Part shown: piece by piece, positions 32,766-43,674 of the stretch
Numbering within the stretch: position 1 is the first letter of the stretch
Layout of the letters: every line of letters begins with the position of its first letter
From: Cordilura impudica
Lineage: Eukaryota > Arthropoda > Insecta > Diptera > Scathophagidae
Length of the DNA stretch: 64,000 nucleotides
Reading direction: 5' to 3'
Assembly (NCBI GenBank): GCA_963682025.1
Contig: OY821522.1
Span: 27,777,454-27,841,453, forward strand
Notes under the pieces: generated by a model
Seen by the model: only the letters and a program-made list of their open reading frames with translations
The model's database searches: none
Told to the model about the DNA's origin: nothing
Made by a program: the position numbers and the translations under genes

Positions 32766-35700
32766 TAGACCTGGCGTAGCTAATATGGGGTTTTTTATTT
32801 GTTGGAATTTTGAGTGTGGGTAGCGACGAAAATATGCGATTTGATGCCAAAATTGATGTGGGAAATTTTCAGGCTGATCGGATGGTGCCAACCCGTGCCA
32901 CAATGAGGTCAAAGGTCAAAATTTTGAAAAAGCACCAAAATACTCTTTTTTTTTTTGTTTTATCAATCTTTTTAATGAGAAATACTAAAAATAAAACTAC
33001 TTTAAATTTATATATATAACTTGTAATTAATTTATAACTTGTAAATTAGTTAATAGTTGTATTAACGATTAAGTACATAATGGCACCAGAAGCAAATAAA
33101 TATATATTATAATTTTTAATTGAGCTCTAAGTTGCAAAAATGTATGGTGTTTCTGCTATTGTAGTAAGACAAAAAAAAATGCTAACAATCACGTGAGTAC
33201 ATTAAGTTTCAATCACACTCACACGTGATCACGCGTGATTCACGCAATAATCTGCTCACATGCGCATCTCTAATTTATACCAACAACTATTATTGAAAAA
33301 AACGGTAAAATTTTTTGTTCTTCGCTGTTTTTTAAACTGCCTCAAAATTCCTACGCTTTGAGTTGTCGACAACTGCATATTTGTCTAAAAGTACCGTTTT
33401 TCCGCTCTGCTACTGAGCACATAGCAAGGCTGTTGATATGAATATGTAAAATTTTGTCATTGCGAATTTGAATATTGTTGAGAAAGGTGTAGTTTATTGT
33501 AAAATAAAATATTCTGTTAATTTTCGTAATTCCATGGCTCAGAAGATAAATTTATCGTTGAAACAGCTTCGATCTGCTGACACAAATGTATACTTGATTG
33601 GTATATGTGAACCAAAAATAGTTGGTGTGAAATTACCATCAAAACAGCAAGTGCTTCAGTGTTTTTTTTATAATGTGCGTTGTGAAAACAAAACGGTTAA
33701 AGAAAGTGGAAGATTGGTGCTGGATGAAATATTGCCTTTTTGGGAAAAAGCTAGAATCCCAACGCCTGATCAAAGAACATGTTCTGCAAAAGTCATTAAA
33801 CTTTATGAAGAGTGGAGAAAAGTCCAAAAAGTATGTAAATCTCCGTTCCCGAGTCATCGCAAAAAGAAAATGACTTTAAGGAAAATTTAAACAATTTATT
33901 TGACATTGCCCACGTTGACGCTCTGAAGCTTATAAGTATACAGGAAGATAGAGACTTCTTAATAAAGCAGCGAGAAAATGGGCGTGTTGGTAGCATGACT
34001 TGTGTCGATCAAAATGTCACAAATAAAGAAAAAAGAAAGGCACAAAGATTGGAAGACGAAAAACGTCGAAAAGAAAATTATGAAAAGAAAAAAGGCACTT
34101 CAGGTAATTATTATTTGGTATTTGGACGCAAAGTGGCTATTTTTTTTGTTGTGCACTTAATTTCATGTGCAGACTTGACTATGGAACATGTTGAATTTGA
34201 TAGTGATGAATCGGGAGATGATGTGCAGGCGATGGATGTAGAACATACTGACAACATTCCAAGTTGCTCCAATAAGCCGATTCGAAAACGTGGAAAAAAG
34301 AATTTTATTGACGACAGAATGCTGGCTTGTATGGATGCTGGCAATATGTCATCTCCATTAGCTATACACTTCATCAGTGCAACTGCCAAAGCGTTGGGTC
34401 ACAATATTGAGGATCTTGTTCTGAATTGCACAAGTTTGCGTGAACAACGTAAAAAATATCGTCGGCGTCATGGCAAAGAAATTATTGAAAATTTCAAGGT
34501 AATTTTTTTTCATTTTGGTCAAGTTATAAGTTTTTCTTTAAGCTTTAAGTTTTTTAGATCCCTGAAACATTTATTTTGCAATGGGACGGAAAGCTACTTC
34601 CCGCAATTGCTGGAAAAGCAAAAGTTGATCGCTTGGCTATTGTGCTCACGTCGGAGAACGTTGAAAAATTGATAGCTATCCCCATCATTGAAGATGGAAC
34701 TGGTGCTGTAGTCGCTCAATCAGTCTACGACTATTTGGTAAAAATGAATATGCTGAATTCATTAGAAATGATATGTTTTGATACAACTGCTGCAAATACT
34801 GGCCGTCATAGTGGTGCTGCAACTTTATTGGAACGTAAACTGGGACGCAGCTTATTGTGGTTACCATGTCGCCACCATATTGCAGAAATTCTCTTAAGAG
34901 CTGTATTTGAAATTAATTTCGGAAAATCAAGTGGCCCAGAGGTGGCGATTTTTGAACGTTTTGCACGGGAATGGAGCACACTTAATTCAAAGGGATATAG
35001 CACTTGTATGCAGGATGAACGAGTTTTGAGTGTCATATCTGTTGAGGAACGCGAAACAAGCAAACAATTTTGTCTTGAATATTTAACGAAAGTTCACATT
35101 CGGCATGACTATAGAGAACTCCTACAACTTGCATTTATTTTTCTCGGTGGTAGCATTCCCAATTTCACATTTCGTGCACCTGGAGCGACATCTCATGCAA
35201 GATTCATGTCCAAGGCCATCTATTGTCTAAAAATGTATATGTGTCACGCGCACTTTAAAATTTCTGCGAGTCAGTTGAATGGAATTCGTAATATTTGCAT
35301 TTTCTTAGTAAGTCTCTATATCCCATACTGGTTCAGAACCGCAAATGCAGTTGAAGCGCCAAATAGAGATATGCAACTGATAAAGGGAATTATTGGCTAC
35401 TTTGATAAAAAAATGTCTACAGTGCTATTGGAAAAAATTCGGAACCATCTGTGGTATTTATCAGAGGAAGCAGTTGCACTTGCCTTTTTTGATCCACATG
35501 TAGACTCAGAAATAAAGGAAAAGATGATTTTGGCGTTGCAAATAGAGTCCGATGAAGACAATTATATCGGTGATGATGTTGATATTTTCACTTCTAAAAA
35601 AGTGTGTGCATGCGTCGATGAATTACAATTATTCACATCCAAGGATTTAAGCTCTTTTGTGACTACTAAAACAAAATTTTTTTTTTCTCGTTTGGAAATT

Positions 35701-36205
35701 TCTATGGATTTCTTACGCTTTCATCCGTCAAATTGGCCTAAGAGCGAAGCATTTTGTAAAGGGGAACAAATCGTCAAATGCATTACTGTTGTGAATGATG
35801 CCGCCGAAAGAAAAGTCAAACTAATAACTGACTTTAACAGATGCTTAACACACAACGAAGACGATAAACAGTACTTGTTACACATTGTAGAGAGCTACCG
35901 TAATGACTTCCCAGCCTATACAAAATCTTCAATGATGTAAAATAAAAATAATAAGCATAATAAATAAAAATGAAAGAAAAAAACATTATATTTACAGTAT
36001 TTCTCATTAAAAAGATTGATAAAACAAAAAAAAAAAAGAGTATTTTGGTGCTTTTTCAAAATTTTGACCTTTGACCTCATTGTGGCACGGGTTGGCACCA
36101 TCCGATCAGCCTGAAAATTTGCTACATCAATTTTGGCATCAAATCGCATATTTTTATCGCTACCCACATTCAAGTTTCAAAAAAAAGTTTTTAACGCCAG
36201 GTCTA
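32766..36205 (+). mobile_element. Near-complete DNA transposon, 8-bp TSD, 0.22-kb TIRs
   Basis: 3440 bp. Ends read TAGACCTGGCG inward. Inverted repeats span about 32766-32986 and 35996-36205 with few differences beyond the first 60 bp. The target duplication is a perfect ATATACAT (32758-32765 and 36206-36213). One transposase gene with introns fills the inside on the plus strand, ending about 55 bp before the right TIR. The 8-bp target size and the transposase features fit a hAT-like superfamily, but I cannot assign it firmly. Confidence 0.88.
33534..35940 (+). CDS. Transposase with two small introns (one frameshift)
   Basis: Exon 1 starts at ATG 33534. The open frame is lost near 33850 (reading resumes one frame over as NLNNLFDIAHVDALKL), so a 1-bp indel is likely. 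Intron 1 is 34104-34172 (GT...AG, 69 bp) and intron 2 is 34499-34557 (GT...AG, 59 bp); removing them keeps the frame and joins IIENFK to IPETFILQWDGK. Exon 3 (34558-35940) is open. Motifs: QWDGKLLP, ICFDTTAANTGRHSGA (acidic residue of an RNase H-like core), LPCRHHIAEILL, and near the C-terminus HLWYLSEEAVALAFFD. The family is common in arthropod and cnidarian genomes by memory but I do not know an official name. A second upstream ATG at 33468 is in frame. Confidence 0.75.
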
Positions 36206-36213
36206 ATATACAT

Positions 36214-37740
36214 ACATACATATATAGAATATATGTAAATTATTTGTATTATTTAATATGTGTATGTACATATATGTAAATATTACATACAAAAAATACA
36301 ACGGCAAACGTTATTTTTGTGTTTTTCTCTTTAAATAAATTAATCCATAAATTTTTTTTGCTAAATTTACATTGGTTTTTTTATTAACAACTAGGTATTT
36401 TAGCATTATTTGCTTTAGATGTTGGTGAATTTTTACTCCCTTTATATTAACTCGTAGTGTCTGCTTGTCGAACAAATTTTGGATCGATTTTAACCACTTT
36501 CCCGTGACCCAATCGATCTGAAATTTTGCAGGCTGGCTCGTGGCAATAACAGAAATGATCTAACAAATTTTTTTAGTGATGCCAAAACAATGGAAACTTT
36601 AAAATTTTTCTACCAGAGCTGATAAAAAATTGTACAAAGGGTTTGTTTTTATTATATTATTACCAGAACGACCACAAAAACAACAAGTCCAGCTATGACA
36701 ACAATGCAACATTTAGAATAACAACAAGAACAATATGGAAACATCATGTTTTTCATTTTTTTTTTATTTTTCAGAGATTTTCCTGGACCTGTTCCACTGA
36801 TTTTAATGATTTTTGGAATAGAAATCTTCCCATGAATTTGGTGAATCATTCCCACTTAAAATTATCACCCTAGCTGTCCTATTGAGGGCGTGATCGTGGC
36901 AAGAACAACATAAAAAATTATATTTTTTCAAGACTTTTTTTAGTTCTTCATTCAAATCTCGGGCCCTAATCGACCGATTTGGACGATTTTAAACAGCTAA
37001 TTTTTCAGGATGCTAATGAATCATTTTTTATGCCAACGAGCACCCTAGCTGCCCGATTGATGCCGTCATCGTGATTTCCACAGACGGACAGACGGACATC
37101 GCTATATCAACTCCGATTGTTATAAGGATCACAAATATATATATTTTATGGGGTCCAAAATTTTTTTTCTAATTATTACAAACGGAATGACAAACTTATA
37201 TATAAGTTATATTAAACTAAGTTGTAATAAAAACACGATGTGTATTTGTTGGATGTTTTATATTTATTGATTCGGCTCACTTTATTTCTTTCCCTTTTTA
37301 AACTTAAAACTGTTTACAATAATTATTTGCCCATTTTACAATTTTGGGTCAATACTTAAAGTTAAATAGTTAATTGCCCACTTGACAATTTTTGGGTCTT
37401 TTTCTTTTTTAACAACAAAATAAAAAAATGCATTGCATTGGTTTTTTGTAATAAGATTACCATAAAGAACTATAACAAAAGAAATGATTAAAAAGTGCAA
37501 AGACGAATTATTAGGAATTTTGTACTTTGTCAAAAATTAAATGAAGAATGCTTCCGCAAGTGAATGACCAAAAAAAGAAGTTTAGTAAGAGGTAGTTCAT
37601 TAGCTTTTGTTTATTCCAAAGAAATGTTTCGACATCGGTGTCGTTGGCATCAAACATTGATGTCGTTGTCATCTAATAAAATTCTGTGGAATTGGTTTTG
37701 AAATAAAAGTAAAGTTGTTTATTTTTTGGTTAAATATTTG
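36214..37740. repeat. Degenerate dispersed-repeat sequence
   Basis: Contains phrases found in widely scattered dipteran repeats: an imperfectly repeated CACCCTAGCTG(T/C)CC(T/G)ATTGA block (36868 and 37049) and CAGACGGACAGACGGACATC (37082-37101). A related GACGGACGGACACACGGAC occurs at 63355-63373 in another element. No supported ORF. It is probably the inner part of the repeat that begins at 30500. Confidence 0.55.
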
Positions 37741-37750
37741 TGTCAATAAC

Positions 37751-37784
37751 TTATACCCTCTGCACACTGGAGTGGAGGGTATAA
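37751..37784. repeat. Terminal hairpin TTATACCCTC/GAGGGTATAA
   Basis: A perfect 10-bp stem (37751-37760 with 37775-37784) and a 14-nt loop. LINE ORF1 sequence begins immediately to the right. A similar TTATACC...GGTATAA structure ends the repeat at 63479-63512, so this looks like the distal end of the same class. Confidence 0.7.
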
Positions 37785-37785
37785 A

Positions 37786-38200
37786 ATAGAAGAGCAAGCG
37801 TCGTCCTCACATTGTCTATCAATTCCTTTTGAACTACTAGCAACACCTGCATCAATATGTGATCGTTGATTTGCATGTGTATTATTATTAAAAAAATGCA
37901 AATTATTCATGTTTGATTTATGTGTGAGTTCATTGAACCTTAACTCAATCTCTTTCAAGTCTTAAATTATATTGGAAATAATTGGGTTTATAAGTTCTCT
38001 TAACTCCGTCGATAGTGAAGAGATGCTGATGCTTTAAGGCAGTCATTGTAGGTAAACACAATATTCGGATTTTCGTTAAACAAATTACGGATTTTGTCAT
38101 CAACTCTTCCACACATAAAATGAAATCTGCCTCTACATATGTGGCACTCAATGAAATGCGATTTTAAAGCATTAAAACACTTCGCGCACAGCGTATTTGG
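37786..38200 (-). pseudogene. Jockey/CR1-like LINE ORF1, N-terminal zinc (PHD-like) part
   Basis: Minus-strand reading gives CAKCFNALKSHFIECHICRGR and then FHFMCGRVDDKIRN and a later DCL, a Cys4-His-Cys3-like array as in the PHD-type N-terminus of CR1/jockey ORF1 proteins. After a frameshift follows LKEIELRFNELT. The fragment ends at the terminal hairpin of the inserted repeat. Its continuation is at 30493-30150, 7.3 kb away. Confidence 0.55.
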
Positions 38201-38280
38201 CGAGACAATCCAAATTACACGTCATAACGATTTAGGAATCAACTGCAGATATACAGTACTGTTCATAATAGATTATACGT

Positions 38281-38350
38281 GCCGGTGGCCTAGTGGATGT
38301 GTTGTGTGTAGCACGCCAGTGTCCGTAGTTTGATTCTCATTAACATCGGT
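38281..38350 (+). repeat. tRNA-like SINE head (degenerate)
   Basis: GGTGGCCTAGTGGATG resembles an A box, and GTAGTTTGATTCTCA a decayed B box, 34 nt apart. Stems are too degraded for a functional tRNA. Confidence 0.4.
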
Positions 38351-39617
38351 TACGGTTTTCTGCGATTTTTTTAAGATTGATGTTTTTATTTTTAATATTT
38401 GTGTATGTAATCCAAGAAAATCTTTCATATTTTTGCTTTGCAATGAAAAATATTATTTTTTAAATCCCTATGTAGAAGGTATGTACCATGCAGAAGGTAT
38501 TTATGAATTTGTCATTCCATTTGGAACGCACCAAAAAATTTATTTGCGATACTAGAAAGTAATTTATTCCTTGTTCTTATAACAACTCGAATCAATATAA
38601 CTATGGCTGTCTGTATGACTGCCTGTTCAAATCACGCCCATTCACAAAATAAACGATTTACCTGCGGAAAATAAGGATAATATTGTTTGTCATTATTTCG
38701 AGCATTGAATTTGAATTTGGAGTCTCCTGGCCCAATAGCCGATGATACCAGGGATGATAAAAATATTTTATACTTAGTTGTTAAAGTATATACAACACAA
38801 AATCTAAATCTATTGCAACACACAAGTACAAGTCACAATTATATCATGTTTTACTCATAGCTGCCCATTACTCGAGTGGTAGATCTGCTCGAGGAGCTCC
38901 TCTATTAATCCAGCTGAACTAGTTGCTCGAGTATTAAACACCAAAAAATTTTATGTTTGAAATTATGACAAAAGATAAATATAACTATTAGGTATAACTT
39001 ATATATTCTTTTGAAAATTCTTTGAAACGTAATGTCCTGGTAATTTGCTAATTTAAAAAGTAAAAGTTTCTACCATCCGTTCCTTAATAAATCTATGTCA
39101 AACTTGCAGTGCAGTTCACCATCAGCACAATTATTGTTAGAATTGGTTGAAATTATTATAGGAGTAAGTCGATATGGAAAATTTCGTATACAATTACAAT
39201 CCCAAGTGCTTTGCGGGTTAAAATATTAATAAATGAAATGTATCTGAAAAATCAATAAATAAATAATAATAAACACCACACTTGAAATAAGGGAAAATTT
39301 TCACACGTTTGTGTAGAAAGCAGCTGTTTGTTTTCGAGTAATTATTCGCGCATTGCTTAGTTTTATACGGAATTGCTTATTTTTTTTAATGAGTCATTTA
39401 TAAATACTGAAAAGTATGTGCACTGAAAAAATATACAGATATTTTTTTTTAAATTCTGTTTTTTATCAGGTAGTAGTAGTAGCAGTAGCTCTGCCATGCT
39501 TCAATTTTTGATGGAATGCTTTGAAACTTGACGGAAATATTCTCTTAATGTATACAGCTTTAAGTAAGACAATTTTTTGATAGGTCTTTCTGGAAAATTT
39601 ATTATATTTATATATGT
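38351..39617. other. Intergenic, no feature seen
   Basis: AT-rich unique-looking sequence. Short open stretches show no recognisable motif. No repeats shared with the rest of the window were noticed. Confidence 0.6.
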
Positions 39618-40500
39618 TAGGTTAGGTTAGGTGGGTCGCCCGCCCAAATGCGAGTACACTTGGAGGCCGTATGGCCCTTTGTAATGACCTTTAGAAAGTG
39701 TCGGAAAGGTAGAGATAGGATAATAGATAAGAAGATAGATAATGATAAGAAGAAAGGAGAGAGAGAAAAAAGAAAGCAAAGATGAAAGAGAGCTCTTCCG
39801 TCCTCTATGCATCCCTCCTGGAGCAGACAGACCAGTTATTGAAAAATCTTTGCCCCAGTTATCTGAGGCGCCAATCCTTCAGTTCTGGACATTCACACAG
39901 CAATTGTTGCATTGACTCCTCCTATGCATTAGGCCATCCGCTCTATTACATAGTGTCCAGTGAGAACTCCTATAAGTAGGCTGATTGCCCGTTTACCAAA
40001 GCAGAGGAGGGTTTCATTCTCCTTGGGATTGGCAAGCGACATAGGATCTGGGATATTCTGTAAGAGGTCAGTAGCGTCCACCTTGTCCTTAGTTCAAGAT
40101 CAGATGCCTCTTCAATTAGATTATTAGCCTAATTGTATGTGGTCGGATTTGCTCGAAAGACCTGATACATTCCCTCACATATTTGGACCTAACTGTCCTT
40201 GATTTCAGAGCTCTGAGAGCAGCAAGACTGTCCACGACAATATTTATGAACGTTGAATCCAGACCCCACTCCAAAATTATTTTTTTTTGCTGTGAGAATT
40301 GCATAAATATCGGCCTGAAAAACTCTACATTTGTCAGGGATTCTTCGATATACCCGAATGTCAAGTTGCTCAGAGTAGACCCCCTGACCCTGTACCCTCT
40401 CTGATCTTCGAACCGTCGGTATACATTGAGATCGCAGTCCTATGACAGAGTCTGCGGCCCATTCTTCCTTTGTCGGTACTTGGATCGTAACATAACCACA
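39618..40500 (-). pseudogene. LOA-like LINE: RNase H domain and 3' end
   Basis: The minus strand carries the RNase H block INIVVDSLAALRALKSRTV (about 40240-40190) and the YVRECIRSFEQI helix. The element ends at about 39618 with CACCTAACCTAACCTAAC instead of a poly(A) tail. A post-RT RNase H domain and this short tandem tail fit LOA-like members of the I group. Several stops and frame changes. Confidence 0.65.
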
Positions 40501-40999
40501 AAATTCATCACCGGTGACATATAGTCGGTTTCATCATCAATTTGTGGTCCGTCTACTATACGTATTATTGTGCTGTATTCCTAAGAGCTGTGTTCCAGCT
40601 AATATGGCTGCCGTAAGCGGAGAGCCACCTTCGCTGCAATATATATTGAAAATATCAATAGGCATGATGTTCAGCATTACCTTCAGTCCCGCCTGTGATG
40701 TCTATTGACTCCGGTGGTATCCAGACGTGAAAATCTGTATGCGTTCACGAGTCTAAAAAGTCTGGCCCCTACTCTCACAGCTTTTCACCAAACCAGATTA
40801 CCATATGTCGAAATAGGTCTAATTATCGCACAATACATTCAGTGGATGATCTGCGGTTTGAGACCCCATCTTCTGCCAAACGTCATCCTGCAGGTGTAGA
40901 AGGCACATAATGCCTTCTTAGTCCTTTCCTATACGTTAGTCACCCAAGTGAGTTTAGAGTCCAGAATGATACCCAAATAATTCGCCTACATTCATATTA

Positions 41000-41660
41000 C
41001 CAAAATCTTCCCATCCAATCTTGGAGGATTGAACTCAGTTATCTCTGTCTTTATAGCGAAAAGAACCAACACAGTTTTAGAGGGGTTGACCTCCAGGTAG
41101 TTTTCGTTTGCCCATTTCACGAGCTCACCTAATGCAGGTTACTGATCGTCGATAGGAATCTACCTCTGAGCAGAAGCACAATGTCATTAGCATAGGCGTC
41201 CATCTTGCTGTTCATTATTGATCACCAGGTTCCACAAAAGTGGAGATATAACTCCTCCTCGCTTCTCCCTCACCTATTTTCGAGTTTATCGCCCTGCTCT
41301 TCAGCATGTTGCCCGTCCATAGGATTATCTGTGGATACGTGCTCGTATTATCTAAAGCTTCCAGAATCGATGATATTTTGACATTATTGAACACCCCTTC
41401 CGCGTCCAAAAAAGAAGCCAAAATATATTCCTTATAGTGGAGCGCATTCCCACTTCTTCGCATAAAGCCGTATCCACCGACCTTCCATTGAGGTATGCAT
41501 GTTGAGCCTTACAGAAGTTTTCCGCTGTGAGCTTACTTCTCACATAGACATCTACCAATCCCTCCAAGGTTTTCAGTAAAAATGATGATAGACTGATAGG
41601 TCTGTAGTCATTTACGGTACTGTGGTTTATCTTCCCCGCTTTGGGGATAAAGACCACTCT
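41000..41660 (-). pseudogene. LOA-like LINE: reverse transcriptase
   Basis: Visible RT blocks: FIPKAGKINH and DYRPISLSSFLLKTLEGLVD (about 41640-41570), QHAYLNGRSVDTALCEEV, then in another frame FLDAEGVFNNVKISSI (about 41420), and near 41190 AYANDIVLLL. The last is the catalytic box: the usual YADD reads YAND, so the second catalytic Asp is replaced. Several frameshifts. The 5' continuation is at 41900-42236. Confidence 0.75.
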
Positions 41661-41899
41661 AACCTCTCTCCACTCTTGTGGTATATACCCCGATGGTGCC
41701 TAAATTGATCCTTAGTAGCCATGGGATAATTATTCCTAAGGACTCTTGCAAAAGTGCCGGTAAGTAATATACCATCTGGCCGGCTGACTTGTAAGGCTTA
41801 AAGGATCGTACCGCCCATTCTACTTTGCCTTCGTCCACTAATGATATAATTTGCTCATATTCAGGAATTGCGGCTGATGTGAGAGTGCCCGTAGAGCTA

Positions 41900-42236
41900 T
41901 CTGTATCACCTCATCTCTGCAACCCGGGAAATGAGTACCATTAGAAGTTCAATAGTATCTTTGCTGCTTTCCGCGAAACTGAGGTCAGGCTTCATACGGA
42001 ATCCTGGTGTGCACGGGTACTTGGAAAGAACTTTCCGAAGCCTTACCGCCTCGTTAGTACCCTCAAGTTCCTCACAGAAACTGGCCCATGATTCCCTTTT
42101 AGCCGTGCGTGTCGCCTTTTTGAAAGCATTGAAACTGAGACGGTAGTTATCCAATCCTTAGTTATCTTGTGTTTCATCCTTATTAAGAAGTTTTCAAGAT
42201 TCCGTTCGGAGTAGCATAAACTTTCGGGTCCACCAC
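41900..42236 (-). pseudogene. LOA-like LINE: segment between endonuclease and RT
   Basis: Motifs NAFKKATRTAKRESWASF and CEELEGTNEAVRLRKVLSK followed by TPGF and SFAESSKDTIELLM are the linker and start of RT typical of this LINE type. The segment ends at ACCAC (42232-42236), the left target duplication of BEL-C. The LINE resumes at 50742. Confidence 0.7.
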
Positions 42237-42646
42237 TGTTTAAGCACAAATTCTTTTATATTGCTCATTAATTTAGTTTGCCCTTTTGCAAACCCTCACC
42301 CTCTTTAAGGGTTAATTACTAGTTAGAATCTAAGTTTTACTCCTTTTTGTAAACATCTTTGTAGGGAGTATTTACATAGATCCTAGCGAGTAAACCGTTA
42401 ACGGTATCTAAAAACATTGCTTGTTGCCTCTTTCTATCCTAGTTAGATGTAACTTTTTTTTTATCTTCGTTTGAATGCCAAGACGAATACATTGTCCACA
42501 CGGATCTTCATATACACATACAGTCCATTTAATTTTAAAGGTAATTTATTTTAAATAAAATATTGAGAATTTTCTCATTTTTAATAAATCACCAAAAATC
42601 TTGTTTTTTTCTTTATTCCCAAAATCTCCTGCATATACGGCAAACA
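42237..42646 (+). repeat. 5' LTR of BEL-C
   Basis: 410 bp, TGTTTAAGCACA...CGGCAAACA. Followed two nucleotides later by TGGTCACCCGAACC (42649-42662), in PBS position. I do not assign the tRNA. Confidence 0.93.
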
Positions 42647-43674
42647 TTTGGTCACCCGAACCGGATCTTTTTTTTCGAGTTTAAATTGGGAATTAATATT
42701 TAATTTATCTCTACAGAAATTCAGCCATCTTGCTGCATCAACAACAACAGTAACATCAGCTTTAATTTTTTAAATCTTCAATTTTAAAAGGTGCGTACAT
42801 TATTTTTTAAATAGTGCAAGTGTGAAAATAAATCGTGTTTATAAAATTAAAAGAAAAAGTGAAAATACATTTTTTTTTATTAAGATTAATTTTTACCTAT
42901 AATAAAAAAGTATTTGTTCCTTAATACTTTTTTGTATTATTGTGATTGATCGCGTTACAACCCTTCGTCGTAATTTTTTTTAAACAGTACCTTTGTTTTG
43001 ACACTTTGTCATTACACTTCTTTTGGGTACTCTTTTTTTACAACAGTGCGTTTTGTTTACGTGGACGGACAAATTAAATTTTTTTTTCGTGTTATATTTC
43101 TTTAAAAAATTTTTGTTCGTTTAATAAATAATATACGGAATTAAAATTGTTTAATTATTTTTTAATAATAAATTTTAAAATCGGTTCCTTTATTTATTTG
43201 CAAAGTGCCGTCGGGTTTGCGATTAGTGATCTTGTGTTTTTGCATACATATATTGATTTATTATTTTATAAAACTAACCCTTAACACTGTTGACAGCTAT
43301 ATATACATACATACGTGCATATATATTATCCAAGTGTTTTTATTTTCTTTTGTGTTTATTCGCGTATACGATTTTTTTTGTATTTGAATATTTTACAAGC
43401 TGTGTTTGTTTACAACTTACACTAGCTTCATATCGACCTGCATACGTACCGTGTTGTTGTTGTTTTTTTTCATTTACATCATATTGTCACCCTACTGTCC
43501 GGTATAGTCGCGACATATTTAGCTTGTGTTTTTTTTATTGAGATTTATTTTTTGTATTCTCAATTGGCATTTTTTAATAAAATTAATTTATAAATTCAAA
43601 ATTTTAGTGCATTTATCGTGTTTTTTCGGAAATTTTCGTTTTTATTAATTTTTTTTGAATAAAATTTTGACAAA
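42647..43674 (+). other. BEL-C leader region
   Basis: About 1 kb of AT-rich untranslated leader between PBS and the gag ATG, without a supported ORF. If the 3' ORF is made from a spliced RNA, the donor should lie here or early in gag; several GTAAG-like sites exist and I cannot choose one. Confidence 0.6.

Noticed and set aside
36643..36873. ORFs of 67-76 codons on both strands
   Set aside because: Low-complexity shadows within degenerate repeat DNA.
37743..37800. Possible rho-independent-type terminator hairpin
   Set aside because: Eukaryotic context; the hairpin matches the end of a dispersed repeat instead.
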